A DNA stretch of 64,000 bases from Vibrio sp. SS-MA-C1-2. GTDB lineage: Bacteria; Pseudomonadota; Gammaproteobacteria; Enterobacterales; Vibrionaceae. The DNA lies in the NCBI RefSeq assembly GCF_021513135.1, contig NZ_CP090981.1:248001-312000 (forward strand), given 5' to 3'. Shown in pieces: positions 8,698 to 18,284 of this stretch. Every line of letters begins with the position of its first letter. Positions within the stretch are counted from its first letter, which is position 1. The translations under genes and the position numbers were made by a program. Below the pieces are notes generated by a model that saw only the letters and a program-made list of their open reading frames with translations, made no database searches and was not told the DNA's origin.

Positions 8698-9771
8698 ATG
8701 TGGAAATATATCATTAAGACATTGATCGTCGGCCTTATTGCTGCCGCTATATTGTTATTTGCTTTTCCTTCTCTTCGCTACTCAGCTTCAAAAGTGACCC
8801 ATACCGTAGAGCCTATTTTACATCGTGATTCAGATAAACCTCTTTATCTCTCACTCAATTATGGTGTACGCCGTGCCGCACCAGCTGTCGTTAATATCTA
8901 CAGTCGTCGCTATAGCAGCAGTAACAGTTTAAAGCTAACGACTGAAGGCCTAGGTTCAGGTGTTATCATGAATAGTAATGGTTATATTCTGACGAACTAC
9001 CATGTTATAGCTCAAGCTGATCAAATCATCGTGGCATTACAAGATGGACGAGTATCAACAGCACAATTAATTGGTAAAGATAAAATCACTGATTTAGCCG
9101 TACTCAAAATTCAGATGGATAATCTCCCAGTCATTCCACTTAATAATGATTACCAAGCGAATATTGGCGATATTGTGCTAGCCATCGGTAACCCCTACAA
9201 CCTGGGACAAACAACGACCTTTGGTATCATCTCGGCAACAGGGCGTAATGGCTTGAGTTTTGGCCAGCAAGACTTTTTACAAACAGATGCTGCGATAAAT
9301 AAAGGGAATTCAGGGGGAGCGTTAGTCAATACTCAAGGTGAGTTAGTGGGCATTAATACCGCGTCTTTCCAACAGACTAATAATACTGAAACCTACGGTA
9401 TCTCTTTTGCCATTCCATTCAAACTAGCCAACAAGATAATGAAACTGCTTATCGCTGATGGTCGAGTGATCCGTGGTTATATTGGAATTACAGGGCGTGA
9501 TATTAATCCTGTTATGGCTCGAGTTTTTGATATTCAAGAAGTACAAGGTGTCATTGTTTCTCGTGTAGATCCCAATGGTCCAGCAGAAAAAGCAGGCATA
9601 AAGCCTCAAGATATTTTGATAAAAATAAATGGTAAAACGATATCTGGGATGCATGATGGAATGGATAAGGTAACAGAACTTCGCCCAGGAACAACCGCAA
9701 AGTTATCTCTTATACGTGATGGTAAAATGATGGAAATTAATGTTCCGATTCAAGAAGATCCAAGACGTTAG
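8698..9771 (+). CDS. degS: DegS, membrane-anchored envelope-stress protease
   Basis: 357 aa. An N-terminal membrane anchor (YIIKTLIVGLIAAAILLFAF) is followed by a trypsin-like domain with catalytic His102 (TNYHV), Asp132 (TDLAVL) and Ser205 (GNSGGAL). A single C-terminal PDZ domain starts near GYIGITG. One PDZ domain plus the anchor separates it from DegP/DegQ. DegS senses misfolded porin C-termini and makes the first cut in RseA to release sigma-E. A degQ neighbour, common in relatives, is not present upstream. Confidence 0.95.
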   Translation: MWKYIIKTLIVGLIAAAILLFAFPSLRYSASKVTHTVEPILHRDSDKPLYLSLNYGVRRAAPAVVNIYSRRYSSSNSLKLTTEGLGSGVIMNSNGYILTNYHVIAQADQIIVALQDGRVSTAQLIGKDKITDLAVLKIQMDNLPVIPLNNDYQANIGDIVLAIGNPYNLGQTTTFGIISATGRNGLSFGQQDFLQTDAAINKGNSGGALVNTQGELVGINTASFQQTNNTETYGISFAIPFKLANKIMKLLIADGRVIRGYIGITGRDINPVMARVFDIQEVQGVIVSRVDPNGPAEKAGIKPQDILIKINGKTISGMHDGMDKVTELRPGTTAKLSLIRDGKMMEINVPIQEDPRR

Positions 9772-9789
9772 ATTAAGAAATATTAAATA

Positions 9790-9855
9790 AAAAAAACCAG
9801 ATTAAATGTGCTTCATTGAAAAATAGAGAAGCAGACTTATTCTGGCTTTTTAATA
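9790..9855. terminator. Convergent terminator region between degS and rraB
   Basis: An A-run plus CCAGA near 9796-9802 pairs with TCTGG plus a T-run near 9841-9850. An inner TGCTTC pairs with GAAGCA. The stem is imperfect but lies exactly between two convergent genes. Confidence 0.5.
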
Positions 9856-9898
9856 TGAGTCGCCTTATATGGCGCTCATTTTTCAATCATTATTACGA

Positions 9899-10333
9899 TT
9901 ATTCTGGTTGCTCATCTTCTGATGCGTCAGCTTCTTCATCGGCTTCTTCACCATCATCGAAGTAAGTACCCCAACCATCATATTCAATATCAAGCTTTTC
10001 AGCTAAGTCAATTAACTGCTCAACTTGTTTATCAATCAACTCAATAGAAAGTGGGCTCTCCATAGTTGCATCAAAACAAAGTACTTTGCTGCCATCTTCC
10101 AATTCAACTTCTTCTGCTTCAAAAACTTCAAAGCCAAGTTTAAATGCTTCAACCGCTGCATCTTCTAACACAGAGAAATCAAGAGCAGATAAGTGATGTT
10201 CAATCGGATAAAGCGCATCTGGCTCGCTTCCATCTTCAAGTAACGCTTCTACAATTTCACGCGTTTCTTGTTTCTGCAATTCACGTAGTTCGTCATAAGT
10301 GATGAATTCATCATCTGCAAAATGTTCTGACAT
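9899..10333 (-). CDS. rraB: Ribonuclease E inhibitor RraB
   Basis: 144 aa, strongly acidic, with the RraB/YjgD core ([22 protein letters not shown], then [10 protein letters not shown]). The acidic C-terminal tail ([16 protein letters not shown]) is typical. RraB binds the RNase E scaffold region and changes mRNA decay. It is divergent from argF, the same pairing as argI-rraB in E. coli. Confidence 0.93.
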   Translation of the reverse strand: MSEHFADDEFITYDELRELQKQETREIVEALLEDGSEPDALYPIEHHLSALDFSVLEDAAVEAFKLGFEVFEAEEVELEDGSKVLCFDATMESPLSIELIDKQVEQLIDLAEKLDIEYDGWGTYFDDGEEADEEADASEDEQPE

Positions 10334-10625
10334 TGTCTTCTCCAGTGTGAGATATCAAGCATAAAAGTAAACTGGCGAGCAATATCGCATGGATTGAGCA
10401 ATATTGCTACTGATGAAAAGTAGTTTAGCTCGATTTGCTTGCTATTCAACCGAGTTCAACAAGATAAGATAATCGAAAAAGAACATGAAACAAATAACAT
10501 AAATTCAACAAATAACTCTCTTAGCCTATTGATAAAAGCAAAACAAGAGAATATTATCTCATAAATAACGATTAAATATTCACTACGTTACGGACTTAAT
10601 TTTAATGATATAAGGATAGATATCT

Positions 10626-11630
10626 ATGGCTTTTAACCTCAAAAATCGTAATTTTTTAAAGTTGTTAGACTTTACACCAAGAGAAATTCAACACTTGATT
10701 GAAATGTCCGGTGAACTGAAAAAAGCAAAATATAATGGCTATGAAAAGCCATGCTTAACAGGAAAAAATATCGCGTTAATCTTTGAAAAAAGTTCAACAA
10801 GAACACGATGTGCTTTTGAGGTTGCCGCGTTTGATCAAGGTGCTCAAGTCTCTTATATTGGCCCGTCTGGTTCACAAATTGGAGCAAAAGAGTCAATGAA
10901 AGATACCGCCAGAGTACTCGGTCGTATGTATGATGGCATTGAGTATAGAGGCTTCGGTCAAGATATCGTTGAAGATCTCGGTAAATATGCAGGCGTCCCC
11001 GTTTGGAACGGTTTAACAACTGAATTCCATCCCACTCAAATTCTTGCTGATTTTTTAACAATGTTAGAACATCGTAAAGATAAACAACTCCATGAAATTA
11101 AATTTGCTTATTTAGGTGATGCAAACAATAACGTAGCAAACTCTCTGATGGTCGGTGCCGCTAAAATGGGAATGGATATTCGATTGGTCGCCCCTCAACA
11201 ATTTTGGCCTAATGATCAACTGGTCTCTGAATGTAAAAATATTGCCCAAGAAACTAATGCCAAAATCACCTTAACTGACGATATTCAAGAAGGTGTTTCT
11301 GGTTGTGATTTTATCTATACCGACGTTTGGGTATCAATGGGTGAGCCAGCAAGTGCTTGGGATGAACGAGTCGCATTAATGAAACCATTCCAAGTCAATG
11401 CTGAGTTAATGATGGCAACCAACAACCCCGATGCTAAATTTATGCACTGCCTACCTGCATTCCACAATGATCAAACCACCATCGGTGCAGAAGTGGCTGA
11501 AAAGTACAACATGAATGGCTTAGAGGTGACCGATGAGGTCTTTGAGTCTGAGTCATCGATTGTTTTTGATCAAGCAGAGAATCGAATGCACACCATTAAA
11601 GCCGTCATGGTCGCGACATTAGGTAGTTAA
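10626..11630 (+). CDS. argF: Ornithine carbamoyltransferase
   Basis: 334 aa. The carbamoyl-phosphate motif SSTRTR occurs in [18 protein letters not shown]. The ornithine-side motif FMHCLPAFH is near residue 275, and HPTQILADF is in between. It forms citrulline from ornithine and carbamoyl phosphate in arginine synthesis. The 290-bp gap to divergent rraB has the room for ArgR boxes, but I could not identify a clear pair. The E. coli orthologue is argI/argF. Confidence 0.95.
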   Translation: MAFNLKNRNFLKLLDFTPREIQHLIEMSGELKKAKYNGYEKPCLTGKNIALIFEKSSTRTRCAFEVAAFDQGAQVSYIGPSGSQIGAKESMKDTARVLGRMYDGIEYRGFGQDIVEDLGKYAGVPVWNGLTTEFHPTQILADFLTMLEHRKDKQLHEIKFAYLGDANNNVANSLMVGAAKMGMDIRLVAPQQFWPNDQLVSECKNIAQETNAKITLTDDIQEGVSGCDFIYTDVWVSMGEPASAWDERVALMKPFQVNAELMMATNNPDAKFMHCLPAFHNDQTTIGAEVAEKYNMNGLEVTDEVFESESSIVFDQAENRMHTIKAVMVATLGS

Positions 11631-11636
11631 ACGATT

Positions 11637-11764
11637 TATACCTAAAATAATTGCAGTTGCTAATAGTCGGCAAGTGGGTGAGGCCTCATGAGTATAGATT
11701 TTCTATATGATTGGGGCGAATGAATATAGCCAACAGCCTAGCAGCTTCAAGTAAGAAGGTGATA
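11637..11764. repeat. ~128-bp palindromic intergenic repeat, copy 1
   Basis: Member of the family described in the findings. It starts TATACCTAAAATAATTG and ends CTTCAAGTAAGAAGGTGATA, with inner arms GTTGCTAA / CCTAGCAGC. It lies between argF and the pyrBI leader. Any transcript through it would fold into a long hairpin. Confidence 0.8.
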
Positions 11765-11965
11765 GACTTATTCGCGAAAAAAGGTAACGAGTAAATTAGC
11801 GTCAATAAAAGCTAATTTACTCAATTTCATGCATAGCAATCGATTTCGCTTATACTTCATATGCGCGTCTCACTTCAAACACCATTAAATAAATAGTCGA
11901 TCCAAAAACTTGCCTTCGTCAATTTTATCCGTATAATTTTTTAAAATTCACAAAGAGAGTCAACA

Positions 11966-12055
11966 ATGCTACGCCGTAAATTTAACACAGCGCATTCACA
12001 GCCAATGGTCTATTGCTTTTCAGTAGCTCATTTGATGACTTTTTTTGATAAATAA
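11966..12055 (+). CDS. pyrL: PyrL leader peptide of the pyrBI attenuator
   Basis: A 29-codon ORF with AGAGAG upstream. It starts MLRRKFNTAHSQPMVYCFSV and ends AHLMTFFDK. Its stop codon lies just inside the 5' arm of a strong intrinsic terminator (12054-12083), the arrangement of the E. coli pyrBI leader. There, UTP shortage stalls RNA polymerase in T-rich tracts so that the translating ribosome catches up and melts the terminator. The T-rich codons ACT TTT TTT GAT near the end supply such a tract. The E. coli peptide is longer (44 residues). Confidence 0.8.
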   Translation: MLRRKFNTAHSQPMVYCFSVAHLMTFFDK

Positions 12056-12083
12056 ACCTCCTTATTTCAGGAGGTTTTTTTTT
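12054..12083 (+). terminator. pyrBI attenuator
   Basis: AAACCTCC (12054-12061) pairs with GGAGGTTT (12070-12077) around TTATTTCA. Nine T bases run from 12075 to 12083. It is placed between the pyrL stop and pyrB. Confidence 0.88.
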
Positions 12084-12148
12084 GCCTAAAAAACAGCACG
12101 CAGACATCTTAAAGAATGTAATTTTTAGATAAAGGAGAAGATAACATT

Positions 12149-13078
12149 ATGGGTAATTCATTATATCAGAAGCATATTATCTCTATCCCTGAGCTTTCTC
12201 GTCAGGAGTTAGAAAAAATAGTTCAGTTAGCCGGTGAGCTAAAGAGCACACCAAATCCAACATTACTTAAGAATAAAGTCGTTGCGAGCTGTTTCTTTGA
12301 GCCATCAACCCGAACTCGCCTCTCATTTGAAACCGCAATCCAACGCTTAGGTGGCACTGTGATTGGATTTGATAATGGTGGAAATACGTCATTAGCAAAA
12401 AAAGGAGAAACGCTGTCAGATTCAGTTCAAGTTATCTCTTCCTATGTCGATGCTTATGTGATGCGTCATCCTCAAGAAGGCGCAGCTCGTCTTGCTTCTG
12501 AGTTTTCAAAGGGAGTGCCGGTTATCAATGGTGGAGATGGTGCTAATCAACACCCTACTCAAACGCTACTTGATCTATTTAGTATTTATGAAACCCAAGG
12601 TCAATTAGATAACCTTCACGTCGCATTTGTCGGTGATTTAAAATATGGACGTACGGTTCACTCACTGACTCAAGCATTGGCTAAATTTGATAATGTAAAC
12701 TTTTATTTTATTGCTCCTGAAGTCCTTGCAATGCCAGATTATATCTGCGAAGAGCTGGATGAGCATGGCATCAAATATAGCCTGCATAGCAACATGGAAG
12801 AGGTTGCTCACAAGTTAGATATTCTTTATATGACACGTGTTCAAAAAGAACGTTTTGATGAATCAGAATATGCACATATTAAATCAGCATTCATTTTGAC
12901 AACAGATACACTAAAAGAAGTAAAAGATAACCTAAAGATCCTTCACCCGCTTCCTCGTGTCGATGAGATAGCTGTTGACGTTGATAAAACGCCTTACGCT
13001 TACTACTTCCAGCAAGCTGAAAATGGAGTTTACGCTCGTGAAGCTTTACTTGCATTAGTATTAAACCAAGATCTTTAA
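12149..13078 (+). CDS. pyrB: Aspartate carbamoyltransferase catalytic subunit
   Basis: 309 aa. It has the carbamoyl-phosphate motif [10 protein letters not shown], the loop [25 protein letters not shown] and the C-terminal HPLPRVDEI. It makes carbamoyl aspartate, the committed step of pyrimidine synthesis, and assembles with PyrI into the allosteric dodecamer. It has a good AGGAG site. PyrI follows after 12 bases. Confidence 0.97.
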   Translation: MGNSLYQKHIISIPELSRQELEKIVQLAGELKSTPNPTLLKNKVVASCFFEPSTRTRLSFETAIQRLGGTVIGFDNGGNTSLAKKGETLSDSVQVISSYVDAYVMRHPQEGAARLASEFSKGVPVINGGDGANQHPTQTLLDLFSIYETQGQLDNLHVAFVGDLKYGRTVHSLTQALAKFDNVNFYFIAPEVLAMPDYICEELDEHGIKYSLHSNMEEVAHKLDILYMTRVQKERFDESEYAHIKSAFILTTDTLKEVKDNLKILHPLPRVDEIAVDVDKTPYAYYFQQAENGVYAREALLALVLNQDL

Positions 13079-13090
13079 GGAGAAATAGTC

Positions 13091-13558
13091 ATGTTAAAAG
13101 AAAAAAAACTACAAGTCGAAGCAATCAAAAATGGCACCGTTATCGACCATATTCCTGCTTATGTTGGGGTGAAAATCCTGAAGTTATTCAAACTCCACAA
13201 GAGTGATGAGCGTATTACCATTGGCTTAAATCTTCCCTCTTCCGCATTGGGCGCTAAAGATATTATCAAGATTGAGAATGTTTTTATTACCGAAGCTCAA
13301 GCTAATCAGTTGGCTCTTTATGCGCCAGATGCAACAGTAAACCAAATTGATAATTATAATGTTGTTAAAAAGCTTCCTCTTCACTTGCCACCACAAGTAG
13401 TTGGTGTCTTTGAGTGCCCAAATACCAATTGTATTACTCATGGTGAGCCCGTAGAGAGCAGCTTTAATGTCTTAACAAAAAAAGAGAGCACACAGCTTAA
13501 ATGTAAATATTGTGAGAAAGTATTCTCTCGTGAAATCATGACGGAAAGACGCTCTTAA
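13091..13558 (+). CDS. pyrI: Aspartate carbamoyltransferase regulatory subunit
   Basis: 155 aa. The N-terminal nucleotide-binding domain includes [19 protein letters not shown]. The C-terminal zinc domain has four cysteines in CPNTNC and CKYC. CTP and ATP bound here tune PyrB. AGGAG lies in the 12-base spacer after pyrB. Confidence 0.97.
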   Translation: MLKEKKLQVEAIKNGTVIDHIPAYVGVKILKLFKLHKSDERITIGLNLPSSALGAKDIIKIENVFITEAQANQLALYAPDATVNQIDNYNVVKKLPLHLPPQVVGVFECPNTNCITHGEPVESSFNVLTKKESTQLKCKYCEKVFSREIMTERRS

Positions 13559-13905
13559 TTAAAGCTCTGAGACTCCCTGGATTAGATAACAACCAGCCCA
13601 TCGACATTGATGTTTGCCATCATATCGTTTGGGCTGCCTGACTTACCACAAACAAAACAGCTCGTCACCACTCAACTATCACCTAGTACTCTTTAGTATC
13701 ATGAATAGTCAATATCATCAAAATCTAAATTAAAGGCAATTTACAATAATAATATTTTTTGATATAAATCTTATAGTTAAGTCAATTAAAGACCATTTAT
13801 GAGATATAGCCCTTTGATCTTTTTTCGATTTAGTCGCACACTATTCTGACTGATAATAAAATAGATTATTCACCCAACACTTATTCATTTTAAAAAGGAA
13901 ATGTT
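13559..13905. other. Gap between pyrI and ridA with one long hairpin
   Basis: No gene is visible. CAGCCCA (13594-13600) pairs with TGGGCTG (13630-13636), extended inward by CGA..GATG against CATC..TCG. There is no T-run behind it, so it may be an mRNA 3'-end stabiliser rather than a terminator. The rest is AT-rich and must include the ridA promoter. Confidence 0.4.
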
Positions 13906-14292
13906 ATGACCAAAGTACTTCATACAGAACAAGCTCCTGCAGCAATCGGCCCTTATGTTCAAGGTGTTGATTTAGGTAATATGATTTTGACTTCAGGTCA
14001 GATCCCAGTGAATCCAGAAACAGGTGAAGTGCCTGAAGCGATTGCTGCTCAAGCTCGTCAATCTCTAGACAATGTCAAAGCCGTGGTTGAATCTTCAGGT
14101 TTAACAGTTTCTGATATCGTTAAAATGACGGTATTCGTCAAGGATTTAAACGACTTTGCTACTGTCAATGAAGTGTATGGTCAATTCTTTGATGAGCACA
14201 ACGCACCTTATCCAGCACGTTCTTGTGTTGAAGTTGCACGTTTACCAAAAGATGTGAAAATTGAAATTGAAGCAATTGCGGTACGTAAGTAA
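13906..14292 (+). CDS. ridA: RidA enamine/imine deaminase
   Basis: 128 aa, complete YjgF/RidA domain. The conserved ILTSGQIPVNPETGE and the catalytic Arg in PYPARSCVEVARLPKD are present. It removes reactive 2-aminoacrylate-type intermediates formed by PLP enzymes. In E. coli ridA is likewise close to pyrBI. A hairpin (14312-14338) closes the unit. Confidence 0.95.
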   Translation: MTKVLHTEQAPAAIGPYVQGVDLGNMILTSGQIPVNPETGEVPEAIAAQARQSLDNVKAVVESSGLTVSDIVKMTVFVKDLNDFATVNEVYGQFFDEHNAPYPARSCVEVARLPKDVKIEIEAIAVRK

Positions 14293-14311
14293 TTAACTTT
14301 TATTTAGAGTC

Positions 14312-14338
14312 GCAGCCAAATGAATTCTATTTGGCTGC
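14312..14338. terminator. Hairpin between ridA and the isomerase gene
   Basis: GCAGCCAAAT pairs perfectly with ATTTGGCTGC around a 7-nt loop between convergent genes. Only a weak pyrimidine run follows on either side. Confidence 0.6.
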
Positions 14339-14368
14339 TCTCTCCTATAAAAGCAATTAACCCGATTA

Positions 14369-14911
14369 TTAATCTAAATAACGTTCTGTTAAATCAACAA
14401 CTTGACTTAACCAGGGTGTGAATTTATGGGGTTCACTCTTTAGTGTTGCCAACAACTCATCAACTTGCCACCAGCAATAGTTCATCACTTCATGAGGATT
14501 GGGCTGTAACTCCACGCTATCACCGTCGGCAATTAAGATATGATCTAATTCATGCTCAATCAAACCGCTATCAAGTTTTGCTCGATAGATAAAGTGGCCA
14601 ATATTGATTAATGGCAACGGCTTCTTAATACCTAACTCATCAAACAGACGCTGCACTCCCGCTTCTTGCAAAGACTCTTGATATTGCGGGTGTGAACAAC
14701 AACTGTTTGCCCACAATTCCGCACAGTGATACTTCTCTATCGCGCGCTGTTGAAGAAGATATTGACGCTTCCCTTGTCGATAACGGTAGAGCATTACAGA
14801 GAAAGCAAGGTGGAGATCTCCATCTTGATGCGCCGCTAATTTCTCTTTATCGCCAATGACTGATCCATCAGTTTTTACTAAAACAACTCGACTTCTGTCT
14901 TTGGTTATCAT
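14369..14911 (-). CDS. idi: Isopentenyl-diphosphate delta-isomerase, type 1 (Nudix fold)
   Basis: 180 aa. It aligns along its length with E. coli Idi: LHLAFSVMLY, LLQQRA, WANSCCSHPQ (catalytic Cys72 by alignment), HFIYRAKLDSGLIEHELDHI (with the catalytic Glu) and NPHEVMNYCWWQ. It interconverts IPP and DMAPP. With no mevalonate genes nearby it probably just balances the two products of the MEP pathway. It stands alone between convergent ridA and plsC. Confidence 0.88.
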   Translation of the reverse strand: MITKDRSRVVLVKTDGSVIGDKEKLAAHQDGDLHLAFSVMLYRYRQGKRQYLLQQRAIEKYHCAELWANSCCSHPQYQESLQEAGVQRLFDELGIKKPLPLINIGHFIYRAKLDSGLIEHELDHILIADGDSVELQPNPHEVMNYCWWQVDELLATLKSEPHKFTPWLSQVVDLTERYLD

Positions 14912-14983
14912 AATTAGCTCGTAATAAAAAAGGCATACAAATGTGTATACCTTAACAATAATATTATTTAATTTTATATGAAA

Positions 14984-15709
14984 TTAGCGCTTATTTCTAA
15001 TTTTCACTTCTTCATTCAGTTCATCTAGCTTAGCTGCCATCTGCTCTCGACACTCAGTTGCAAAGGCTCTTGCTTCTGTCTTTTCATATTGAGTGCTATC
15101 AATTTCTGGCATCATTTCAACAATCACATGGCCATTGTCCCAGCGATTCAAATTGATATGGTCAGTAGAACTACAAACAATTGGAACCAATGGAATTTTA
15201 GCGGCAATCGCTGCATGAAAAGCCCCGGTTTTAAATGGTAATAGACCTCGTCCACGAGAGCGAGTCCCTTCTGGAAACATCCAAACTGAAATTGATTTTT
15301 CTTTGATCTGCTTAACAACCTGATCCATCGTGCCTACAGCTTTACTTCGATTGGCACGATCAATCAAAATATTCCCAGTGATCCAATAGATAACACCAAA
15401 AAATGGCAACCAAACTAAGCTTTTCTTACCGACGGTGACGACTTTTGGTACCACAGCACCTGATATAGTAAATAGATCCCAGTTATTTTGGTGGTTACCA
15501 ACATAAATACTTGGTGAGCGCTTATATGCATCTTCGGGCAAACGAAACTCAAGCTTGATACCAAATACACGTGACATCTTGCTAAACCAACGACCAAAAG
15601 TAAAAACGTGTTTTGGATTTCGAGGGCTTAACATACAATATAAGGTGCCAAATATAGACGTCACGATCGCAAAAATAGCGACGGCAATCAGGCGTAATAT
15701 TAAAATCAT
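14984..15709 (-). CDS. plsC: 1-acylglycerol-3-phosphate O-acyltransferase PlsC
   Basis: 241 aa. An N-terminal membrane helix is followed by the acyltransferase motif NHQNNWD (His73, Asp78) and FPEGTRSRGRG, both diagnostic. It makes phosphatidic acid from lysophosphatidic acid at the inner membrane. It lies 175 bp downstream of parC on the same strand, as in E. coli. Confidence 0.93.
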   Translation of the reverse strand: MILILRLIAVAIFAIVTSIFGTLYCMLSPRNPKHVFTFGRWFSKMSRVFGIKLEFRLPEDAYKRSPSIYVGNHQNNWDLFTISGAVVPKVVTVGKKSLVWLPFFGVIYWITGNILIDRANRSKAVGTMDQVVKQIKEKSISVWMFPEGTRSRGRGLLPFKTGAFHAAIAAKIPLVPIVCSSTDHINLNRWDNGHVIVEMMPEIDSTQYEKTEARAFATECREQMAAKLDELNEEVKIRNKR

Positions 15710-15823
15710 TTGTAACTCCTAAATGTCGAGAAATTCTTTATCACTCTGCATATTTGCTGAACGATTAATCTTCAACCTGTTAATAAGCAATCGTCGATAA
15801 GAATCAATATCGCTCATAAAATT

Positions 15824-15851
15824 AAACCCTATTAGTCCAATTAATAGGGTT
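15824..15851 (-). terminator. Inverted repeat after parC
   Basis: AACCCTATTA pairs with TAATAGGGTT around a short loop, followed on the minus strand by a T-rich stretch. It lies 35-60 bases past the parC stop. Confidence 0.6.
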
Positions 15852-15884
15852 GAAAATAAAAATGTTAATTGGTGTAACTTTAAC

Positions 15885-18146
15885 CTATTCAGAGCTTGAA
15901 GCTGGATCAGCAACCTCTAACTTTGAAACTCGTTGTAAGCCTCTTGGCAGCATAGTTCCACGACGCCCTCGATCGCCTCTAAAGTTATCAAGATCACTCG
16001 GTTTTAGACCTAATTTTCTTTTACCTGCATAGATAGTCAAGGTTGCCCCTTTTGGTAACACCAATAGTTGCGTTAAGAACTCTTCGCGACTCTTCGATCT
16101 CGCACCTGGAATGTTAATGATCTTATTCCCTTTACCTTTACTGAGTTGAGGTAAATCTTTAATTGGGAACAGTAACATTCGCCCTTCATTGGTGATCACT
16201 AATATATCATCACTATTAATGTCATTCACTTTTGTTGGCGCTAATACTTCAGCATTTTCAGGGGCGGTTAATAGGGCTTTACCGTTTTTATTTTTAGAGA
16301 TCAAATCCCCTTGTTTACAGATAAAACCATAACCTGCATCAGATGCCATTAACCAGTGTTGATCATCATCGCCCATAACAACATGTTTGATGGTTGACCC
16401 AGCCGTAAGTTTTAAGCGTCCCGTAACAGGTTCCCCCTGACTTCTCGCTGATGGTAAAGTGTGCGACTCCAACGCATAACTGCGTCCATCACTACCAACA
16501 AATACCGCAGGATTGTTACTCTTACCTCGAGCGTGATCATGATACTTATCACCCGACTTATAACTTAATGTTGTTGGGTCAACTTCATGGCCTTTGGCGT
16601 GACGAATCCAGCCTTTATCTGATAGAACAACCGTAATCGCTTCAGATGGGACAAGATCTCGCTCTGTTAATGCTTTCGCTTCCGCACGTTCAACAAGTGG
16701 AGAGCGGCGATCATCACCGTAAGTTTCTGCATCGGCTTTTAGCTCTTTCTTTAGCAGCGTATTCATTCGACGCTCAGAACCTAATAGCTTCTCAAGATAA
16801 TCACGCTCTTTACTTAATTCATCTTGCTCAGCACGGATCTTTACTTCTTCGAGTTTGGCTAACTGACGAAGTTTAATCTCTAAAATTGCTTCTGCTTGCG
16901 TTTCTGATAACTCAAAACGAGACATTAACTCGGCTTTTGGATCATCTTCACTGCGGATAATATCAATCACTTCATCGATATTCAGAAAAGCCGCTAATAG
17001 GCCATCCAAAATATGAAGTCGTCTTGAAACTTTATCTAAGCGGTACTGTAATCGACGACGCACTGTTTCACGACGATATTGTAACCATTCAGTTAAGATC
17101 GTCACTAAGCCTTTCACTTGTGGACGATTGTCTAAGCCGATCATATTGATATTAACGCGATAGCTTTTTTCTAAATCTGTTGAAGCAAAAAGGTGATTCA
17201 TCAACTGTTCACTATCAATACGATTAGATCGTGGAATGATCACAATACGTGTTGGATTTTCATGATCGGATTCATCACGAAGATCTTCAACCATCGGCAG
17301 CTTTTTCGCGCGCATTTGATTGGCGATCTGTTCTAGTAATTTTGCACCAGATACTTGATGAGGCAATGCAGTAATGATGATATCACCATTATCTTTATGC
17401 CAAACCGCACGCATTCGAATACTGCCTTTACCATTTTGGTAGATCTTTTTTAGATCTGATTTTGGGGTAATAATCTCAGCTTCAGTTGGGTAGTCGGGGC
17501 CTTGAACATACTCCATTAAATCTTCAAGCGTTGATGACGGCTTATCAATCAGAGAGATCGCAGCATTAGCCACTTCACGCGCATTATGTGGAGGAATATC
17601 TGTCGCCATACCCACAGCAATTCCCGTTACGCCATTAAGCAGAATGTGCGGTAGACGTGCAGGTAACATTTGCGGCTCTTTCATGGTGCCGTCAAAGTTT
17701 GGATTCCAATCGACAGTGCCTTGACCTAGCTCACTAAGAAGAACTTCTGAGAACTTAGAGAGTCTTGATTCGGTATAACGCATGGCAGCAAAAGATTTTG
17801 GATCATCAGGGGCTCCCCAGTTTCCTTGACCATCGACCAATGGATAACGATAAGAGAACGGCTGCGCCATTAACACCATCGCTTCATAACAGGCTGAATC
17901 ACCATGTGGATGATATTTACCCAATACGTCACCAACGGTTCTTGCTGATTTTTTATATTTCGCAGTGGCAGAAAGCCCCAACTCAGACATCGCATAGATA
18001 ATACGACGCTGTACTGGCTTTAAACCATCTCCAATATGAGGCAATGCACGATCCATAATGACGTACATTGAATAATTAAGGTAGGCATCTTCGGTAAACT
18101 TACGTAACGGAAGCTGCTCTACACCATCCATTGAAATTTCTGACAT
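15885..18146 (-). CDS. parC: DNA topoisomerase IV subunit A
   Basis: 753 aa, the family length. The winged-helix CAP region has [15 protein letters not shown] and the catalytic tyrosine in [10 protein letters not shown]. The quinolone-resistance positions equivalent to E. coli Ser80 and Glu84 are Ser84 and Glu88, the susceptible residues. The C-terminal beta-pinwheel runs from about residue 490. Together with ParE it decatenates chromosomes. It ends in an acidic/serine tail ([10 protein letters not shown]). Confidence 0.97.
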   Translation of the reverse strand: MSEISMDGVEQLPLRKFTEDAYLNYSMYVIMDRALPHIGDGLKPVQRRIIYAMSELGLSATAKYKKSARTVGDVLGKYHPHGDSACYEAMVLMAQPFSYRYPLVDGQGNWGAPDDPKSFAAMRYTESRLSKFSEVLLSELGQGTVDWNPNFDGTMKEPQMLPARLPHILLNGVTGIAVGMATDIPPHNAREVANAAISLIDKPSSTLEDLMEYVQGPDYPTEAEIITPKSDLKKIYQNGKGSIRMRAVWHKDNGDIIITALPHQVSGAKLLEQIANQMRAKKLPMVEDLRDESDHENPTRIVIIPRSNRIDSEQLMNHLFASTDLEKSYRVNINMIGLDNRPQVKGLVTILTEWLQYRRETVRRRLQYRLDKVSRRLHILDGLLAAFLNIDEVIDIIRSEDDPKAELMSRFELSETQAEAILEIKLRQLAKLEEVKIRAEQDELSKERDYLEKLLGSERRMNTLLKKELKADAETYGDDRRSPLVERAEAKALTERDLVPSEAITVVLSDKGWIRHAKGHEVDPTTLSYKSGDKYHDHARGKSNNPAVFVGSDGRSYALESHTLPSARSQGEPVTGRLKLTAGSTIKHVVMGDDDQHWLMASDAGYGFICKQGDLISKNKNGKALLTAPENAEVLAPTKVNDINSDDILVITNEGRMLLFPIKDLPQLSKGKGNKIINIPGARSKSREEFLTQLLVLPKGATLTIYAGKRKLGLKPSDLDNFRGDRGRRGTMLPRGLQRVSKLEVADPASSSE

Positions 18147-18284
18147 TTCGACTCGAATTCCATAATTAAATAATCAACTTGTTGGTTTTATACAGCATCA
18201 CTGACAAAATAATGTGCTTATTGTATCCAAGAAAAACCAACAAGAAGAGTGAAAAAATTGATAAGTAATTTAAGGTTTCATTGA

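Noticed and set aside
10334-10625. ArgR boxes between rraB and argF
   Set aside because: Expected by analogy, but no pair of sites close to the consensus could be seen.
15719-15913. 64-aa minus-strand ORF between parC and plsC
   Set aside because: It overlaps the parC end and spans a terminator-like hairpin; no ribosome site or recognisable product.
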